The position numbers and the translations under genes were made by a program. A DNA stretch of 64,000 nt from Corynebacterium callunae DSM 20147 (GTDB lineage: Bacteria > Actinomycetota > Actinomycetes > Mycobacteriales > Mycobacteriaceae), in the NCBI RefSeq assembly GCF_000344785.1, contig NC_020506.1, positions 1,116,001 through 1,180,000 of the forward strand, in the 5' to 3' direction. Positions 1-9,053 of the stretch are shown here, piece by piece. Each line of letters starts with the position of its first letter. Positions within the stretch are counted from its first letter, which is position 1. Below the pieces are notes generated by a model. That model ran no database searches. It worked only from the letters and a program-made list of their open reading frames with translations, and had not been told where the DNA came from.

Positions 1-1025
1 ATGGTGCGCAGGAACTCGCCGGAAACTGCACCCTGGATGACGCGGTGGTCATAGGTGGAGGTGATGGTGACAAGCTTGCCAACGCCGAGCTCGGCGAGAC
101 GATCCTCGGATGCGCCCTGGAATTCTGCAGGGTAGTCCATGGAGCCAACACCGATGATGGTGCCCTGGCCCTTGGTCAAACGAGGAACGGAGTGGCGGGT
201 GCCGATGCCACCTGGGTTGGTCAGGGAAACGGTTACACCCTGGTAATCGTTCATGGTCAGCTTGCCCTGGCGGGAACGGGAAACGATGTCCTCATAAGCT
301 GCGAGGAACTCGGAGAAGTTCATCTTCTCGGTTTCCTTGATGGCAGCAACTACCAGCGCACGGGAGCCATCCTTCTGAGGAAGGTCGATGGCTAGGCCGA
401 GGTTAATGTGCTCAGGCACAACCAAGGTGGGCTTGCCGTCGATGACATCATAAGAGTTGTTCATGTCCGGGTGAGCCATAACAGCCTTCACCATGGCGTA
501 GCCGATGATGTGGGTGAAGGAGATCTTGCCACCGCGGGTGCGCTTGAGCTGGTCATTGACCATTGCGCGGTTTTCGAACATAAGGCGTGCAGGCATATCG
601 CGCACGGAAGTTGCGGTTGGAATCTCAAGGGAGATGTCCATGTTCTTAGCGATGGACTTAAAAATGCCCTTGATAGGGAATTGGCCAGCCTCAGGTAGAG
701 ATTGTTGCTTGGACAAAGGAGACTCCTTGGCCTTTGGTGCGGCCTTCGGTTGGGCCTGCTTGGTGGCTTGAGATGGTGCTGCCTTAGCGGCAGGCTTTTC
801 TGCGGGCTTCTGAGTGGTCTTCGCAGCAGACTTGTCAGCTGGTTGTGCAGATTCAGCTGGTGCTGAATTCTGTGCTTCCGCTGCAACGGGGGTAGCGTTC
901 GGGGCCCCCTGAGCCTCGAATAGATCTCTCCATTCCTTGTCCACGGACTGTGGGTCCTTCTGGAACTGCTGGAACATCTCGTCCACCAGCCACGCATTCT
1001 GGCCGAAAGTACTAGCGCTGCTCAC
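1..1025 (-). CDS. odhA: 2-oxoglutarate dehydrogenase E1 component, fused to an E2-type acyltransferase domain (N-terminal part only)
   Basis: The gene runs off the left edge, so only about 341 N-terminal residues are present. The start is a GTG at 1025 giving (M)[17 protein letters not shown], with AAGGAAAAGAGG upstream; no ATG start fits. The first 40 residues are the conserved E1 N-terminal helix. A linker rich in Ala, Lys and Pro follows (about residues 40-105). The rest is a 2-oxoacid dehydrogenase acyltransferase catalytic domain ([20 protein letters not shown] onward, later [10 protein letters not shown] and [12 protein letters not shown] with the catalytic His). This E1/E2 fusion without a lipoyl domain is the known actinobacterial OdhA/Kgd layout. 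The enzyme oxidatively decarboxylates 2-oxoglutarate in the TCA cycle, in a complex with AceF and Lpd. Upstream lies a 142-bp gap after the ABC exporter gene, so it may have its own promoter. Confidence 0.95.
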   Translation of the reverse strand, partial: MSSASTFGQNAWLVDEMFQQFQKDPQSVDKEWRDLFEAQGAPNATPVAAEAQNSAPAESAQPADKSAAKTTQKPAEKPAAKAAPSQATKQAQPKAAPKAKESPLSKQQSLPEAGQFPIKGIFKSIAKNMDISLEIPTATSVRDMPARLMFENRAMVNDQLKRTRGGKISFTHIIGYAMVKAVMAHPDMNNSYDVIDGKPTLVVPEHINLGLAIDLPQKDGSRALVVAAIKETEKMNFSEFLAAYEDIVSRSRQGKLTMNDYQGVTVSLTNPGGIGTRHSVPRLTKGQGTIIGVGSMDYPAEFQGASEDRLAELGVGKLVTITSTYDHRVIQGAVSGEFLRT

Positions 1026-1167
1026 GGCAGGTACTCGCCTCTTTTCCTTGCTTCTTGAGGGTTTTATTGAGCTTGTTTTTATCTACTGTAACGCTGGTTG
1101 TTGGCACAAAGGCCTAGCACCCCAGTTGTAGCACTAATTTGTTGACAGTTCCCATTAAAATAACCTG

Positions 1168-4100
1168 TTAACCAATTAAATGCCACATGCGGGCGTAGGT
1201 ACCTCCGGCAGACAGCAGCGTCTCGTGAGATCCATCTTCGATGATACGTCCTTGATCAACTACGAGGATACGATCGGCCCTACTTGCCGTCGCCAGGCGG
1301 TGCGCAACGATGATGCTCGTGCGACCTTGAGTGACCCTTTCAGAGGCATTCAAAATCACCATTTCAGTAGCAGGATCAAGTGTTGACGTCGCCTCATCTA
1401 ACAACATAATTTCCGGCTCAATTAATTCCGCACGCGCTAAGGCGATGAGTTGGCGCTGGCCAGAGGATAGATTGCGGCCACGCTCACCGACATGATGGTT
1501 AAAACCATCCGGGATAGCAGCGATTGCGTTAAGGGCACCCACCCTGCGGGCCGCTGCCTCAATAGTGCTTTTCGACGCAAACCTGTCGCCGTAGGCAATA
1601 TTTTCTGCGATTGTGCCACTGAAGAGGTAGGCCTCCTGTGGCACATGTCCGATCGTGCGCCTCCACTGCTTGAGTGGGAAGTCCGCGATGTTGATATCGC
1701 CCGCGCGCACACTACCCTCATTTGGGTCATAAAGACGTGAAATCAACTTCACTACAGTGGATTTTCCGGCACCAGTTGGGCCGACGATAGCCACAGTGGA
1801 ACCTGGCTCAAAATCCACGGAGACATTACGCAGAATTGGGGTGTCAAGATAGCCAAAGGTGACGTCGACAAGCTCAATCTTTTGGGTGGCCGCGCTCTGA
1901 GCGCCAGTGTGGGTGCCGGCGTCGGGGACGCTGGGCTGAGTGGCCAGTAATTCGGTGATGCGGCGGAATCCCACAGCTGCTTGCTGATAGGAGTCAAAGA
2001 TTTGGCTAAGTTGTTGGATCGGACCAAACATCAGGCCCATATAGAGCACAAAGGCCACCAAAACGCCGGTACTGATCTCACCGCGGGCAACTTGGACTGC
2101 GCCAAAGCCCAGTACGCCAGCCTGCGCGATTTCCGAGATAGCGCTGATGCCAGGGAAATAAATGGCAATCGCGGTTTGTGATTGGACTCGCAAACGACGG
2201 TACTCATCTGCCTCATGAGCGTAATTGGCGTTGACTTTATCTTCCATGCGGTGCATTTGAGCGGTACGCAAGCCTGCAATTGATTCATGAAAAACGGCAT
2301 TCACCTGGCTGGATTGCTCGCGCGCGGCGGTATAAAGCCGGGAGCTAATGCGTCGGAAAATCAGCGTCAAAATCACGATCAGCGGCACAACAGAAAGAGC
2401 AGCCAAAGCCAAACTGAGATCAGTAAGCGCGAGCATGGCAACCACACCGACCAACGTGCCCACCGAAACCACTGTTTGGGCCAACCCTGTTTGCAGGAAA
2501 GAAGAGAGGTTATCGATATCGGTGGTCATGCGCGTCATGATGCGACCAGACATGGTGCGTTCAAAATAGTCCATGGACAAGCGCAAAAGGTGCACAAAGG
2601 AACGCAGGCGCAGTCCAAAGAGCAAACGTTCACCAGTACGAGCGGTAATGATGGTGTTGACCACGGCCGCCACCCAAGAAATCAGCACCACAATGGCACC
2701 GATAATGGCGATTACCCACAAGGTAGTGGTGTCCTGAGCTTGGACACCATTGTCGATGGCTTTGCGCATCAGTGTTGGGAAAGCCAAGTCCGCTGCAACG
2801 CCAACCAGAAGGAGTGCGATCACTCCGGCGATAAGCCAACGCACCTGCTTAAAGAGGTTGAGCAATTTGAAACCTTGGGTGCTGGTGCGCAGTCGGGTGA
2901 CATCAACCTTGGGATCTTCGGTGGCAGGTGGGAGCGCCTCGATTTGAGCAAGGAGTTCCGGCGTAGCAGGCACCGCCATTCCGCGTCCACCACCACGGCC
3001 TCCGCCTCCGCCACCTGCGGGCTGCAAGATACGGTATTGCTTTTCAAATTTCACCTCCGGCCACAACTGCTCAGCAGCAGGTAGGGAAGTGGTGTGGGAG
3101 GTTTCATCATCAAGCTCAAACTCTGGAGCCTGTTCCTCTTTAAAGCCCATGGCCATCAAGTGCGCAAAGCGTTGATTTTGGCTCAGTTCTGCAAGAGTTC
3201 CATAGGCTGTGAGCTGACCTTTTTCCACCAATCCAACACGATCGCCAAGCTCCAGGGTGGAGTGACGGTGCGCCATGATGAAAATTGTGACATCCGAAAG
3301 CTCTTTTCTTAAAGCTTGGAAGATGCGGTCCTCAGTTGAAGCGTCGATAGCAGAGGTGGCGTCATCAAGCACCAGCACTCGGGGATGGGCCAGGAAAGCC
3401 CGGGCGAGTGCAATACGCTGGCGCTGCCCGCCAGAAAGGGTAAGTCCACGTTCGCCCACAACTTCTTCATAACCGTTCGGCAGCTCTGCGATGAAGTCAT
3501 GTGCCTGCGCGAGCCGGGCTGCGTGCTCAATTTGTTCATCACTTGCGTCAATGCCCATGGCGATGTTCTCGCGGATGGAGGTTGAGTAGAGAAAGGGCTC
3601 ATCAAATACAGCAATAAGGTTTTCCCGAATATCGGTGTCCTTAAGCTGTGGGAAGGGGAAAGTACCTGCGGCGTGGGTGAAGGAAATGTGGCCGGACGTT
3701 GGCTGATAAAACCCACCAGCTAATTGCACAGCCATGGTTTTGCCAGCGCCAGCTGGACCCACTAAAACAGTAGTCTCACCAGGCTTGATCTCTAGATCAA
3801 AGCCATTGAGCACTCCCTCAAACTCTACGTTTTCAAATTTCAAACCAAGGGGACCTGCTGGCAGCTGTGCGGGATCTGCCGGGTCTTCGTGGCTGGGTTT
3901 AAGGTCAATGACCTCAAAGATTCTTTCCACCGAGGACAACGCCAATTGAATGCGCATGAGCATGCCAGATAGGGACCTGGCCACCGCGGACAAACTGGTG
4001 AGATAAGAAGAAAAAGCCACAAAGGTACCGACGGTGATGTGGCCGGTCATAGCCAAATAACCGCCAGCCACGATGTTAAGTACTAGTGCAATCTGTGGCA

Positions 4101-4950
4101 GCTGCTCCACCATTGGGATAAATCGGGCGGTGAGGCGAGCGGTGCGCATGCGCTGGGCAAAAAGTTCACGAGCAGTTTTTTCTAGCTGCTCTACCTCACG
4201 GTCTTCTTGAGCAAAGGCTTTAACCACGCGAATACCGGTGACGGTTTCTTCCACATGGGTAGTCAAGTCTGCAGCCTTTTGTTGCGCTGACCAGGTGGAC
4301 GCAAAAAGCGCGCGCCGGGAAAGGGCAACTGCCCACAACAAAAGCGGCACCAAAATGGCGGCGATAATAGTTAAGGGTGGAGAAATTGCCACCATAATGG
4401 CCAAGGTCAGCACCAATTTGATGACGTTGCCAATGAGCATAGGCAACATGGCAACCAAACCCTGCACCATGTTGATATCTGAAATAGACCGGCTGACAAC
4501 TTGGCCAGTTCGAATATTGTCTTGGCCGGGACCGTCCAAGCGCTGCAAAGAACGCATAGTGTGCAAACGAATATCGTGCTGCACCCCGATGCTCAATTTG
4601 CCCGCGGTATAGCGCCTGCCAAATTGGCTGACATAACGAGCCAAGGCCAGCACAATAATGAGCGTAATAACGCCGGCTAGCACGCTCAAGCCACTGGGCG
4701 TCCACCTCTCAACCACAGTGGTGGTCAGCGTATCGCCGGTATTACCCAACGCAATGTCGATCGCGCCACCGGTGAGAAGTGGGAGGGTGAGTTCAAAAAG
4801 CGTGGCTGCAATCGCGGAAATTATTGTTAGCGAGGTCAGCCACGGCCGTTCCCACGCCACCGCTATCAGCTGCCGGATACGGTTTGGGGAGCGAGTTGAC
4901 GCTTTTGTGGCGCTACTGGCTGAGGTTGCTTTGGTGGCGTGGTTGCTCAA
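1168..4950 (-). CDS. Fused (two half-transporters in one chain) ABC exporter
   Basis: A protein of about 1260 residues with two complete exporter halves in tandem, each a membrane domain followed by an ATPase domain. Half 1 carries Walker A GPAGAGKT, signature LSGGQRQR and Walker B LVLDDATSAID. Half 2 carries Walker A GPTGAGKS, signature LSSGQRQL and Walker B IMLLDEATSTLD. The two ATP sites are therefore unequal: the first ATPase domain has Asp in place of the catalytic Glu, and the second has a degenerate signature. Both changes fall on the same composite site, as in heterodimeric exporters of the TM287/288 kind. A glycine-rich linker (GGGGGGRGGGRG) lies before half 2. Two TTG starts are possible; the inner one at 4950 has AAAGG six bases upstream and is preferred over 4965. 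The substrate cannot be read from the sequence; multidrug, lipid or peptide export are all possible. It sits downstream of the EcsC-like gene on the same strand. Confidence 0.93.
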   Translation of the reverse strand: MSNHATKATSASSATKASTRSPNRIRQLIAVAWERPWLTSLTIISAIAATLFELTLPLLTGGAIDIALGNTGDTLTTTVVERWTPSGLSVLAGVITLIIVLALARYVSQFGRRYTAGKLSIGVQHDIRLHTMRSLQRLDGPGQDNIRTGQVVSRSISDINMVQGLVAMLPMLIGNVIKLVLTLAIMVAISPPLTIIAAILVPLLLWAVALSRRALFASTWSAQQKAADLTTHVEETVTGIRVVKAFAQEDREVEQLEKTARELFAQRMRTARLTARFIPMVEQLPQIALVLNIVAGGYLAMTGHITVGTFVAFSSYLTSLSAVARSLSGMLMRIQLALSSVERIFEVIDLKPSHEDPADPAQLPAGPLGLKFENVEFEGVLNGFDLEIKPGETTVLVGPAGAGKTMAVQLAGGFYQPTSGHISFTHAAGTFPFPQLKDTDIRENLIAVFDEPFLYSTSIRENIAMGIDASDEQIEHAARLAQAHDFIAELPNGYEEVVGERGLTLSGGQRQRIALARAFLAHPRVLVLDDATSAIDASTEDRIFQALRKELSDVTIFIMAHRHSTLELGDRVGLVEKGQLTAYGTLAELSQNQRFAHLMAMGFKEEQAPEFELDDETSHTTSLPAAEQLWPEVKFEKQYRILQPAGGGGGGRGGGRGMAVPATPELLAQIEALPPATEDPKVDVTRLRTSTQGFKLLNLFKQVRWLIAGVIALLLVGVAADLAFPTLMRKAIDNGVQAQDTTTLWVIAIIGAIVVLISWVAAVVNTIITARTGERLLFGLRLRSFVHLLRLSMDYFERTMSGRIMTRMTTDIDNLSSFLQTGLAQTVVSVGTLVGVVAMLALTDLSLALAALSVVPLIVILTLIFRRISSRLYTAAREQSSQVNAVFHESIAGLRTAQMHRMEDKVNANYAHEADEYRRLRVQSQTAIAIYFPGISAISEIAQAGVLGFGAVQVARGEISTGVLVAFVLYMGLMFGPIQQLSQIFDSYQQAAVGFRRITELLATQPSVPDAGTHTGAQSAATQKIELVDVTFGYLDTPILRNVSVDFEPGSTVAIVGPTGAGKSTVVKLISRLYDPNEGSVRAGDINIADFPLKQWRRTIGHVPQEAYLFSGTIAENIAYGDRFASKSTIEAAARRVGALNAIAAIPDGFNHHVGERGRNLSSGQRQLIALARAELIEPEIMLLDEATSTLDPATEMVILNASERVTQGRTSIIVAHRLATASRADRILVVDQGRIIEDGSHETLLSAGGTYARMWHLIG

Positions 4951-5029
4951 ATACGTGCCTTTCAAAAAGGGGAGGGAACTACAGGTGGAGGAGGTCCTTT
5001 CCGTGGGGGTCGTTGCAGTTGCTAGCGGT

Positions 5030-5746
5030 TTAGAAGCTGGAAGGTACAGGACCTAAGGAATCGTAGGCATTGCCGATGGTCTTTTTAGCCATCTTGCGGT
5101 TTGCCAGGGTGCCCATTACAGCACCAATACCCAAAGGCAGAATCTTGCCAATCCATGCTTTACGGAATTGCTTGCCAATGCGGTTGAGACCAAATTTGAG
5201 CAAGCGGCTATTAACTTCAACGAGGTTTCCTACCCGCAGGCGGGAAATGGCGATTCCAGGAACCTTGGAAGGCTTGGAAATATCGCCCACTGTGGCATCC
5301 ACAATGGCGGTGCCAGAAGCTCCCAACAAGACCACCAACACTAGGGCTCGGCGGCGCTCAGAATGATTGATATCAATTCCGCGCAGGTGAGCTGAAGCCA
5401 TGGTGTAGAAAGCTGCTGCATCCAGGAACACCAGGGATTCAGCGCCAACGGCGAGCGCGCCGGTGACAAAACCAATGCCAGGAACGGCAGCGGCTACGCC
5501 TACACCTGCGCCAGAACCAGTGGCCAGGCGCATAAAGTGCTTATCAATAAGCACCTGAATCTCGGCAGGATTGGCCTTAGGGTTTTGTTTACGCAACCAG
5601 TTGACATATCCCTCAATGACGCTGGTTTGCATATCTACCGCTTTATCGAGCGCAGCAATGAGGTATTTCCCACCGAAACCGGCGTTTTCTTCGAGAGTCA
5701 TGGGATCGGATCCGAGGGCATCGGTGATGATCTTGGATTCAGACAT
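5030..5746 (-). CDS. EcsC-like membrane-associated protein of unknown function
   Basis: 238 residues. The centre is glycine/alanine-rich and hydrophobic (GSGAGVGVAAAVPGIGFVTG, then a second segment around LVLVVLLGASGTAIVDATVG), and the C-terminal third is basic. I recognise it only as similar in layout to EcsC-type proteins; no catalytic motif is visible. The start is well supported by AGGAGG eight bases before the ATG. It lies 28 bp downstream of the shikimate-dehydrogenase gene and 79 bp before the ABC exporter, all on the minus strand, so it could be co-transcribed with either. Confidence 0.7.
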   Translation of the reverse strand: MSESKIITDALGSDPMTLEENAGFGGKYLIAALDKAVDMQTSVIEGYVNWLRKQNPKANPAEIQVLIDKHFMRLATGSGAGVGVAAAVPGIGFVTGALAVGAESLVFLDAAAFYTMASAHLRGIDINHSERRRALVLVVLLGASGTAIVDATVGDISKPSKVPGIAISRLRVGNLVEVNSRLLKFGLNRIGKQFRKAWIGKILPLGIGAVMGTLANRKMAKKTIGNAYDSLGPVPSSF

Positions 5747-5774
5747 ATCAGTACCTCCTAGTGCTTAAGCTGAT

Positions 5775-6581
5775 TTACTTGGAGAACTCCTCCGCAGCAA
5801 TAATCTGCTCTTCGGTAGGACGAACTCCGGTGTACAAGTGGAACTGCTCGGCAGCTTGCAGTGCTGCTACCTCTCCGCCATCGATGGTTGCTTTGCCCAT
5901 AGACCGAGCCAACTTAATAAGTGGGGTCTCAATAGGAAATGCAACGCAGTCAAAAACTACATCGGCTCGGGAAACTTCATCCTCGCTGAAAGATACAACG
6001 TCTGCATCAGGGCCATTCATTCCCAGCGGCGTGACATTGACCAGGAGGCGAGCAGTTTCTGGAACCGTGGAGGAGTAGTCCCAATTATAACGAGATGCCA
6101 GCGCAGCGCCGGTTTCGTGATTGCGCGCCACAACAGTTCCGTGTAGACCAAAATCAGCCAAAGCCGCCGCAACTGCATTGGCCATTCCACCAGAGCCCTT
6201 GATAGCCACTGGGAGTGCCGGATCAACGTTGTGCTTTTCCAAGAGGAGATAGACAGCGGTGTAATCGGTGTTATATCCGGTGAGGTGTCCATCGTTATTG
6301 ACAATGGTGTTGACGGAACGGATGCGCTCAGCAGAAGGATCGAGTGCGTCGATCAGGGGGATGACATCACTCTTATAAGGCATTGAAACGCCAGCTCCGC
6401 GGATATTTAGTCCGCGGATACCGGCGACTGCAGCGGTGATGTCCGCAGGGGCGACCGCCTTATAAAGGAAGTTCAGGCCCAATTCAGCATAAAGCCAGTT
6501 GTGGAAGCGAACACCGTGGTTAGATGGGCGAGCTGCAAGTGAGATACACAGGGTGGTGTCCCTGTCGACGCGGTTTACCAT
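5775..6581 (-). CDS. Shikimate/quinate 5-dehydrogenase family protein
   Basis: 268 residues, the usual AroE length. The N-terminal substrate domain has the catalytic Lys in GAGVSMPYK and the NTDYTA Asp region. The nucleotide-binding domain follows with the glycine-rich turn KGSGGMANAV, and NVTPLGM matches the conserved AroE NxTPLGM segment. It should reduce 3-dehydroshikimate or oxidise shikimate/quinate with NAD(P). C. glutamicum has several AroE paralogues and this position corresponds to one of the accessory copies, so the housekeeping role in aromatic amino-acid synthesis is not certain. The sequence TATAAAGTTGCTTCC directly precedes the ATG and no good ribosome site is present; the start may be leaderless or lie slightly differently. 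Confidence 0.85.
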   Translation of the reverse strand: MVNRVDRDTTLCISLAARPSNHGVRFHNWLYAELGLNFLYKAVAPADITAAVAGIRGLNIRGAGVSMPYKSDVIPLIDALDPSAERIRSVNTIVNNDGHLTGYNTDYTAVYLLLEKHNVDPALPVAIKGSGGMANAVAAALADFGLHGTVVARNHETGAALASRYNWDYSSTVPETARLLVNVTPLGMNGPDADVVSFSEDEVSRADVVFDCVAFPIETPLIKLARSMGKATIDGGEVAALQAAEQFHLYTGVRPTEEQIIAAEEFSK

Positions 6582-6660
6582 GGAAGCAACTTTATACGTC
6601 TTCCAAGGCTTCCTCGTAGAACTTCCTATTTGAGCTTCATAAACGGCGTTTCTTAAAAGG

Positions 6661-7131
6661 CTATTTGCTTGATTCTTTTAGCTCGTTGGCACCAAATTGG
6701 GAGGCTAGATTGTTTGCATGGGACACAAATTGCTGCCTAGATATTAATGCACGTTTATGCGTACCGGCGCCTTGTACGGTATCCCCAGCGGTGACAATTA
6801 CCTTCCATTCAACAGAGCGCTTTCCGACGCCCACTACCTCAACCTTGACTTCTAGGGTTGCGCCCTCAGTTGCTGGGGCGTCATGGGAGATATCAATACC
6901 GACACCAAGGCTAATGGTGTTGTCATCAGAGATGGAGTCTTTAAGGTGCTCCATGCAAGCCCATTCGATGAGGCCCACAAAAAAGCCGGTGGCGAAAACT
7001 CGGGGCATAGCCGAGAATAGCTCGGATTCAGGGTAAAGATCAGGCACAGCTTTGTTGTCCGGGACGACGTATTCAAAAGTGAAAGTATCGCCGATCTTGA
7101 TAGGACCATTTTCTGCAAGATTAAGTGTCAT
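6661..7131 (-). CDS. FlK-like hotdog-fold acyl-CoA thioesterase
   Basis: 156 residues. The segment LYPESELFSAMPRVFATGFF followed by VGLIEWAC closely resembles the fluoroacetyl-CoA thioesterase FlK of Streptomyces cattleya. The FlK catalytic triad (Thr42, Glu50, His76, from memory) is matched by Thr48 (FATGF), Glu56 (LIEW) and His83 (ISHDA). The FlK lid residue Phe33 is kept (Phe39), but Phe36, linked to fluoroacetyl selectivity, is Met42 here. The enzyme probably hydrolyses a short acyl-CoA, but not necessarily fluoroacetyl-CoA. TATACT lies eight bases before the ATG, suggesting a leaderless or near-leaderless transcript. It is followed by the shikimate-dehydrogenase-like gene 79 bp downstream and is divergent from a carboxylesterase. 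Confidence 0.8.
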   Translation of the reverse strand: MTLNLAENGPIKIGDTFTFEYVVPDNKAVPDLYPESELFSAMPRVFATGFFVGLIEWACMEHLKDSISDDNTISLGVGIDISHDAPATEGATLEVKVEVVGVGKRSVEWKVIVTAGDTVQGAGTHKRALISRQQFVSHANNLASQFGANELKESSK

Positions 7132-7239
7132 GAAAGTGAAGTATAGCTACCTTTCTCTTATATCGTTGCTTGGATCACATCAGTTAATTTCCGGCTAAAT
7201 TCGTTGCCAGCTTAGATATTGAGGCCTAGCCTTGGGATT

Positions 7240-8919
7240 ATGAATGGTTCAGCGTGGATTCCTCGGGATTCAGTGCGCATAGCAAATAGCGCTGCCGGTT
7301 CAATGTTGGCGAATGAAATGGTGATTCCCACCGAAACTGGTTTTGTCAAGGGTGTTAAAGGTCCCGGACTTAAAACCTGGCGTGGCATTCCCTATGGTCG
7401 AAACACCGGTGGAAAATATCGTTTTCGTGCACCACGTCCCGCAAAAAAGTGGGATGGCATTCGTGATTGCTCCATGTTCGGTGAGGTTGCAGTCCAACCC
7501 ACATATTCGTGGACAGATAAGGTTCGTGGCTCTGAAGATTGCTTGAATCTTGACATTGTGCGACCAGACTCCACTGAAAAACTCCCAGTGGTGGTCTATC
7601 TCCACGGAGGTTCTTATATTATGGGCTCCTCCAGTGAAAAGGCATTGCGGGGATATGACCTGGTTAAGAACATGAATGTGGTTTATGTGTCGATTAATTT
7701 TCGACTCGGTGCACTCGGCTATCTGGATCTGCGCTCAGTAGGAGAAGACTGCGTAGCCAACCCGTCATTGCATGATCAACTGTTGGCTTTGCGATGGGTA
7801 CAGAAAAACATCGCTGGTTTTGGTGGCGATCCTGAAAACATCACCTTGATGGGGGAGTCTGCCGGAGCCGCCGCTGTAGTTACTTTGATGTGTGTTCCTG
7901 CAGCACATGGACTTTTTCACCGCGCAATCGTGCAATCTGCACCCATTGCATCTGTACATTCCACAGTGCAATCAAAGTTTTGGGCTCGTGAACTTATTTA
8001 CCGAATGGCCTTGCCCCGCGAGACAACCCTCAAAGAACTACGCCAAGAAGATGCAGCTGACCTGGTGCGCGCCGGGCAATCCATGATGTGGCGCTCTGGT
8101 GAGTTATTGCAGCTTAATTCTTGTTATGGACCCACTGTGGATGGCTCCCTACTGCCAGATCATCCTTTAAGCATGTTTGAACAGGGCCTTCAGATGCGCA
8201 TTCCACTGATCATCGGCACGAATGATGGAGAGACCTCATTTTCCAAAGCCTTTTATTTGCGCAGCTCAGCCCGGCGTCGAGCAGCGCTGCGGATGTTGTC
8301 GGTTTTTGATCCAGACCATGCTCCCGCAGTTGTGGAGGCTTATGATGGGGCCGAATCTCGCGCTGAGTTTGCAGATTTGCTTGCCGACGCACTCTTTTGG
8401 GCGCCTTCCATCAGACTGGCCCAATCTCACGCACTAAGTGATGAACCAACTTGGATGTATCGCTTTGATTATGCGCCTGATTCCATGAGGAAATTAGGCC
8501 TGGGCGCTATCCATTCCTTTGAACTAAATGCGGTTTTTGGCGATCATGAATCTTCCCGCTCAATGAGTTTGGCAAAAATTGGTGGTGGCATGGATGACTT
8601 GGAGGAAATTACCCAGTTAGTTCAGCACCACTGGAAGGAATTTATCTATACAGGAAAGCCTGGAAAATCCTGGTCACCCTACCGAGGGGGTACTGATCAG
8701 GAACCCGCCCGCGGAACTTTTGTCATTGATAGAAATTCCCGAATCGCTTGGGATCCACGTCAAGAAAAACGCTTGGCTTGGGAGAATTATGACATGTTGG
8801 AGTGGGGTACAGGTCGGCCCGATCTAGCAGATGAACTTGACTTCATAAAGGTCGATGAAGAGGTGGAAGAGCCTCAATTGCGGTGGTTGGGATTGATGCA
8901 AATGTTTGGGAGCAGATAA
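7240..8919 (+). CDS. Type-B carboxylesterase
   Basis: About 559 residues, typical for the family. It has the type-B signature EDCLNLDIVRP, the oxyanion-hole segment YLHGGSYIMG and the nucleophile elbow GESAGAA. Glu and His of the triad are expected in the second half, around GTNDGETSF and GLGAIHSFEL, where the His of IHSFEL fits. It should hydrolyse carboxylic esters and is cytoplasmic, since no signal peptide is visible. The start is uncertain. ATG 7240 gives a protein beginning MNGSAWIP; an internal ATG at 7303 (MLANEMVIPT) would begin right at the conserved domain, and a TTG at 7219 is also in frame. None has a strong ribosome site. TAGATA at about 7214 could be the -10 element. Confidence 0.9.
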   Translation: MNGSAWIPRDSVRIANSAAGSMLANEMVIPTETGFVKGVKGPGLKTWRGIPYGRNTGGKYRFRAPRPAKKWDGIRDCSMFGEVAVQPTYSWTDKVRGSEDCLNLDIVRPDSTEKLPVVVYLHGGSYIMGSSSEKALRGYDLVKNMNVVYVSINFRLGALGYLDLRSVGEDCVANPSLHDQLLALRWVQKNIAGFGGDPENITLMGESAGAAAVVTLMCVPAAHGLFHRAIVQSAPIASVHSTVQSKFWARELIYRMALPRETTLKELRQEDAADLVRAGQSMMWRSGELLQLNSCYGPTVDGSLLPDHPLSMFEQGLQMRIPLIIGTNDGETSFSKAFYLRSSARRRAALRMLSVFDPDHAPAVVEAYDGAESRAEFADLLADALFWAPSIRLAQSHALSDEPTWMYRFDYAPDSMRKLGLGAIHSFELNAVFGDHESSRSMSLAKIGGGMDDLEEITQLVQHHWKEFIYTGKPGKSWSPYRGGTDQEPARGTFVIDRNSRIAWDPRQEKRLAWENYDMLEWGTGRPDLADELDFIKVDEEVEEPQLRWLGLMQMFGSR

Positions 8920-9011
8920 ATTTTTGCTGCAATAATTAATAATGTTCTTTGGGGGTGTGATTTCCTAGGCACAGATTCCTTGTGAGCGCTAGGCTAGGCG
9001 ACAGTGTCTGA

Positions 9012-9023
9012 GGGGACGTCCCC
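9012..9023. promoter_or_regulatory. Perfect 12-bp palindrome upstream of the acidic protein gene
   Basis: GGGGACGTCCCC reads the same on both strands. It lies 30 bp before the ATG at 9054 and just after a possible -10 element (TAGGCT). It may be a protein-binding site or the stem of a 5' hairpin. No known corynebacterial regulator motif matches as far as I can tell. Confidence 0.35.
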
Positions 9024-9053
9024 AGCACAAACCAGATGGAAGGTCATCAGAAC

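Noticed and set aside
2287..3084. 265-codon plus-strand open frame inside the ABC exporter gene
   Set aside because: It lies opposite conserved exporter sequence, has no ribosome site and no protein-like composition.
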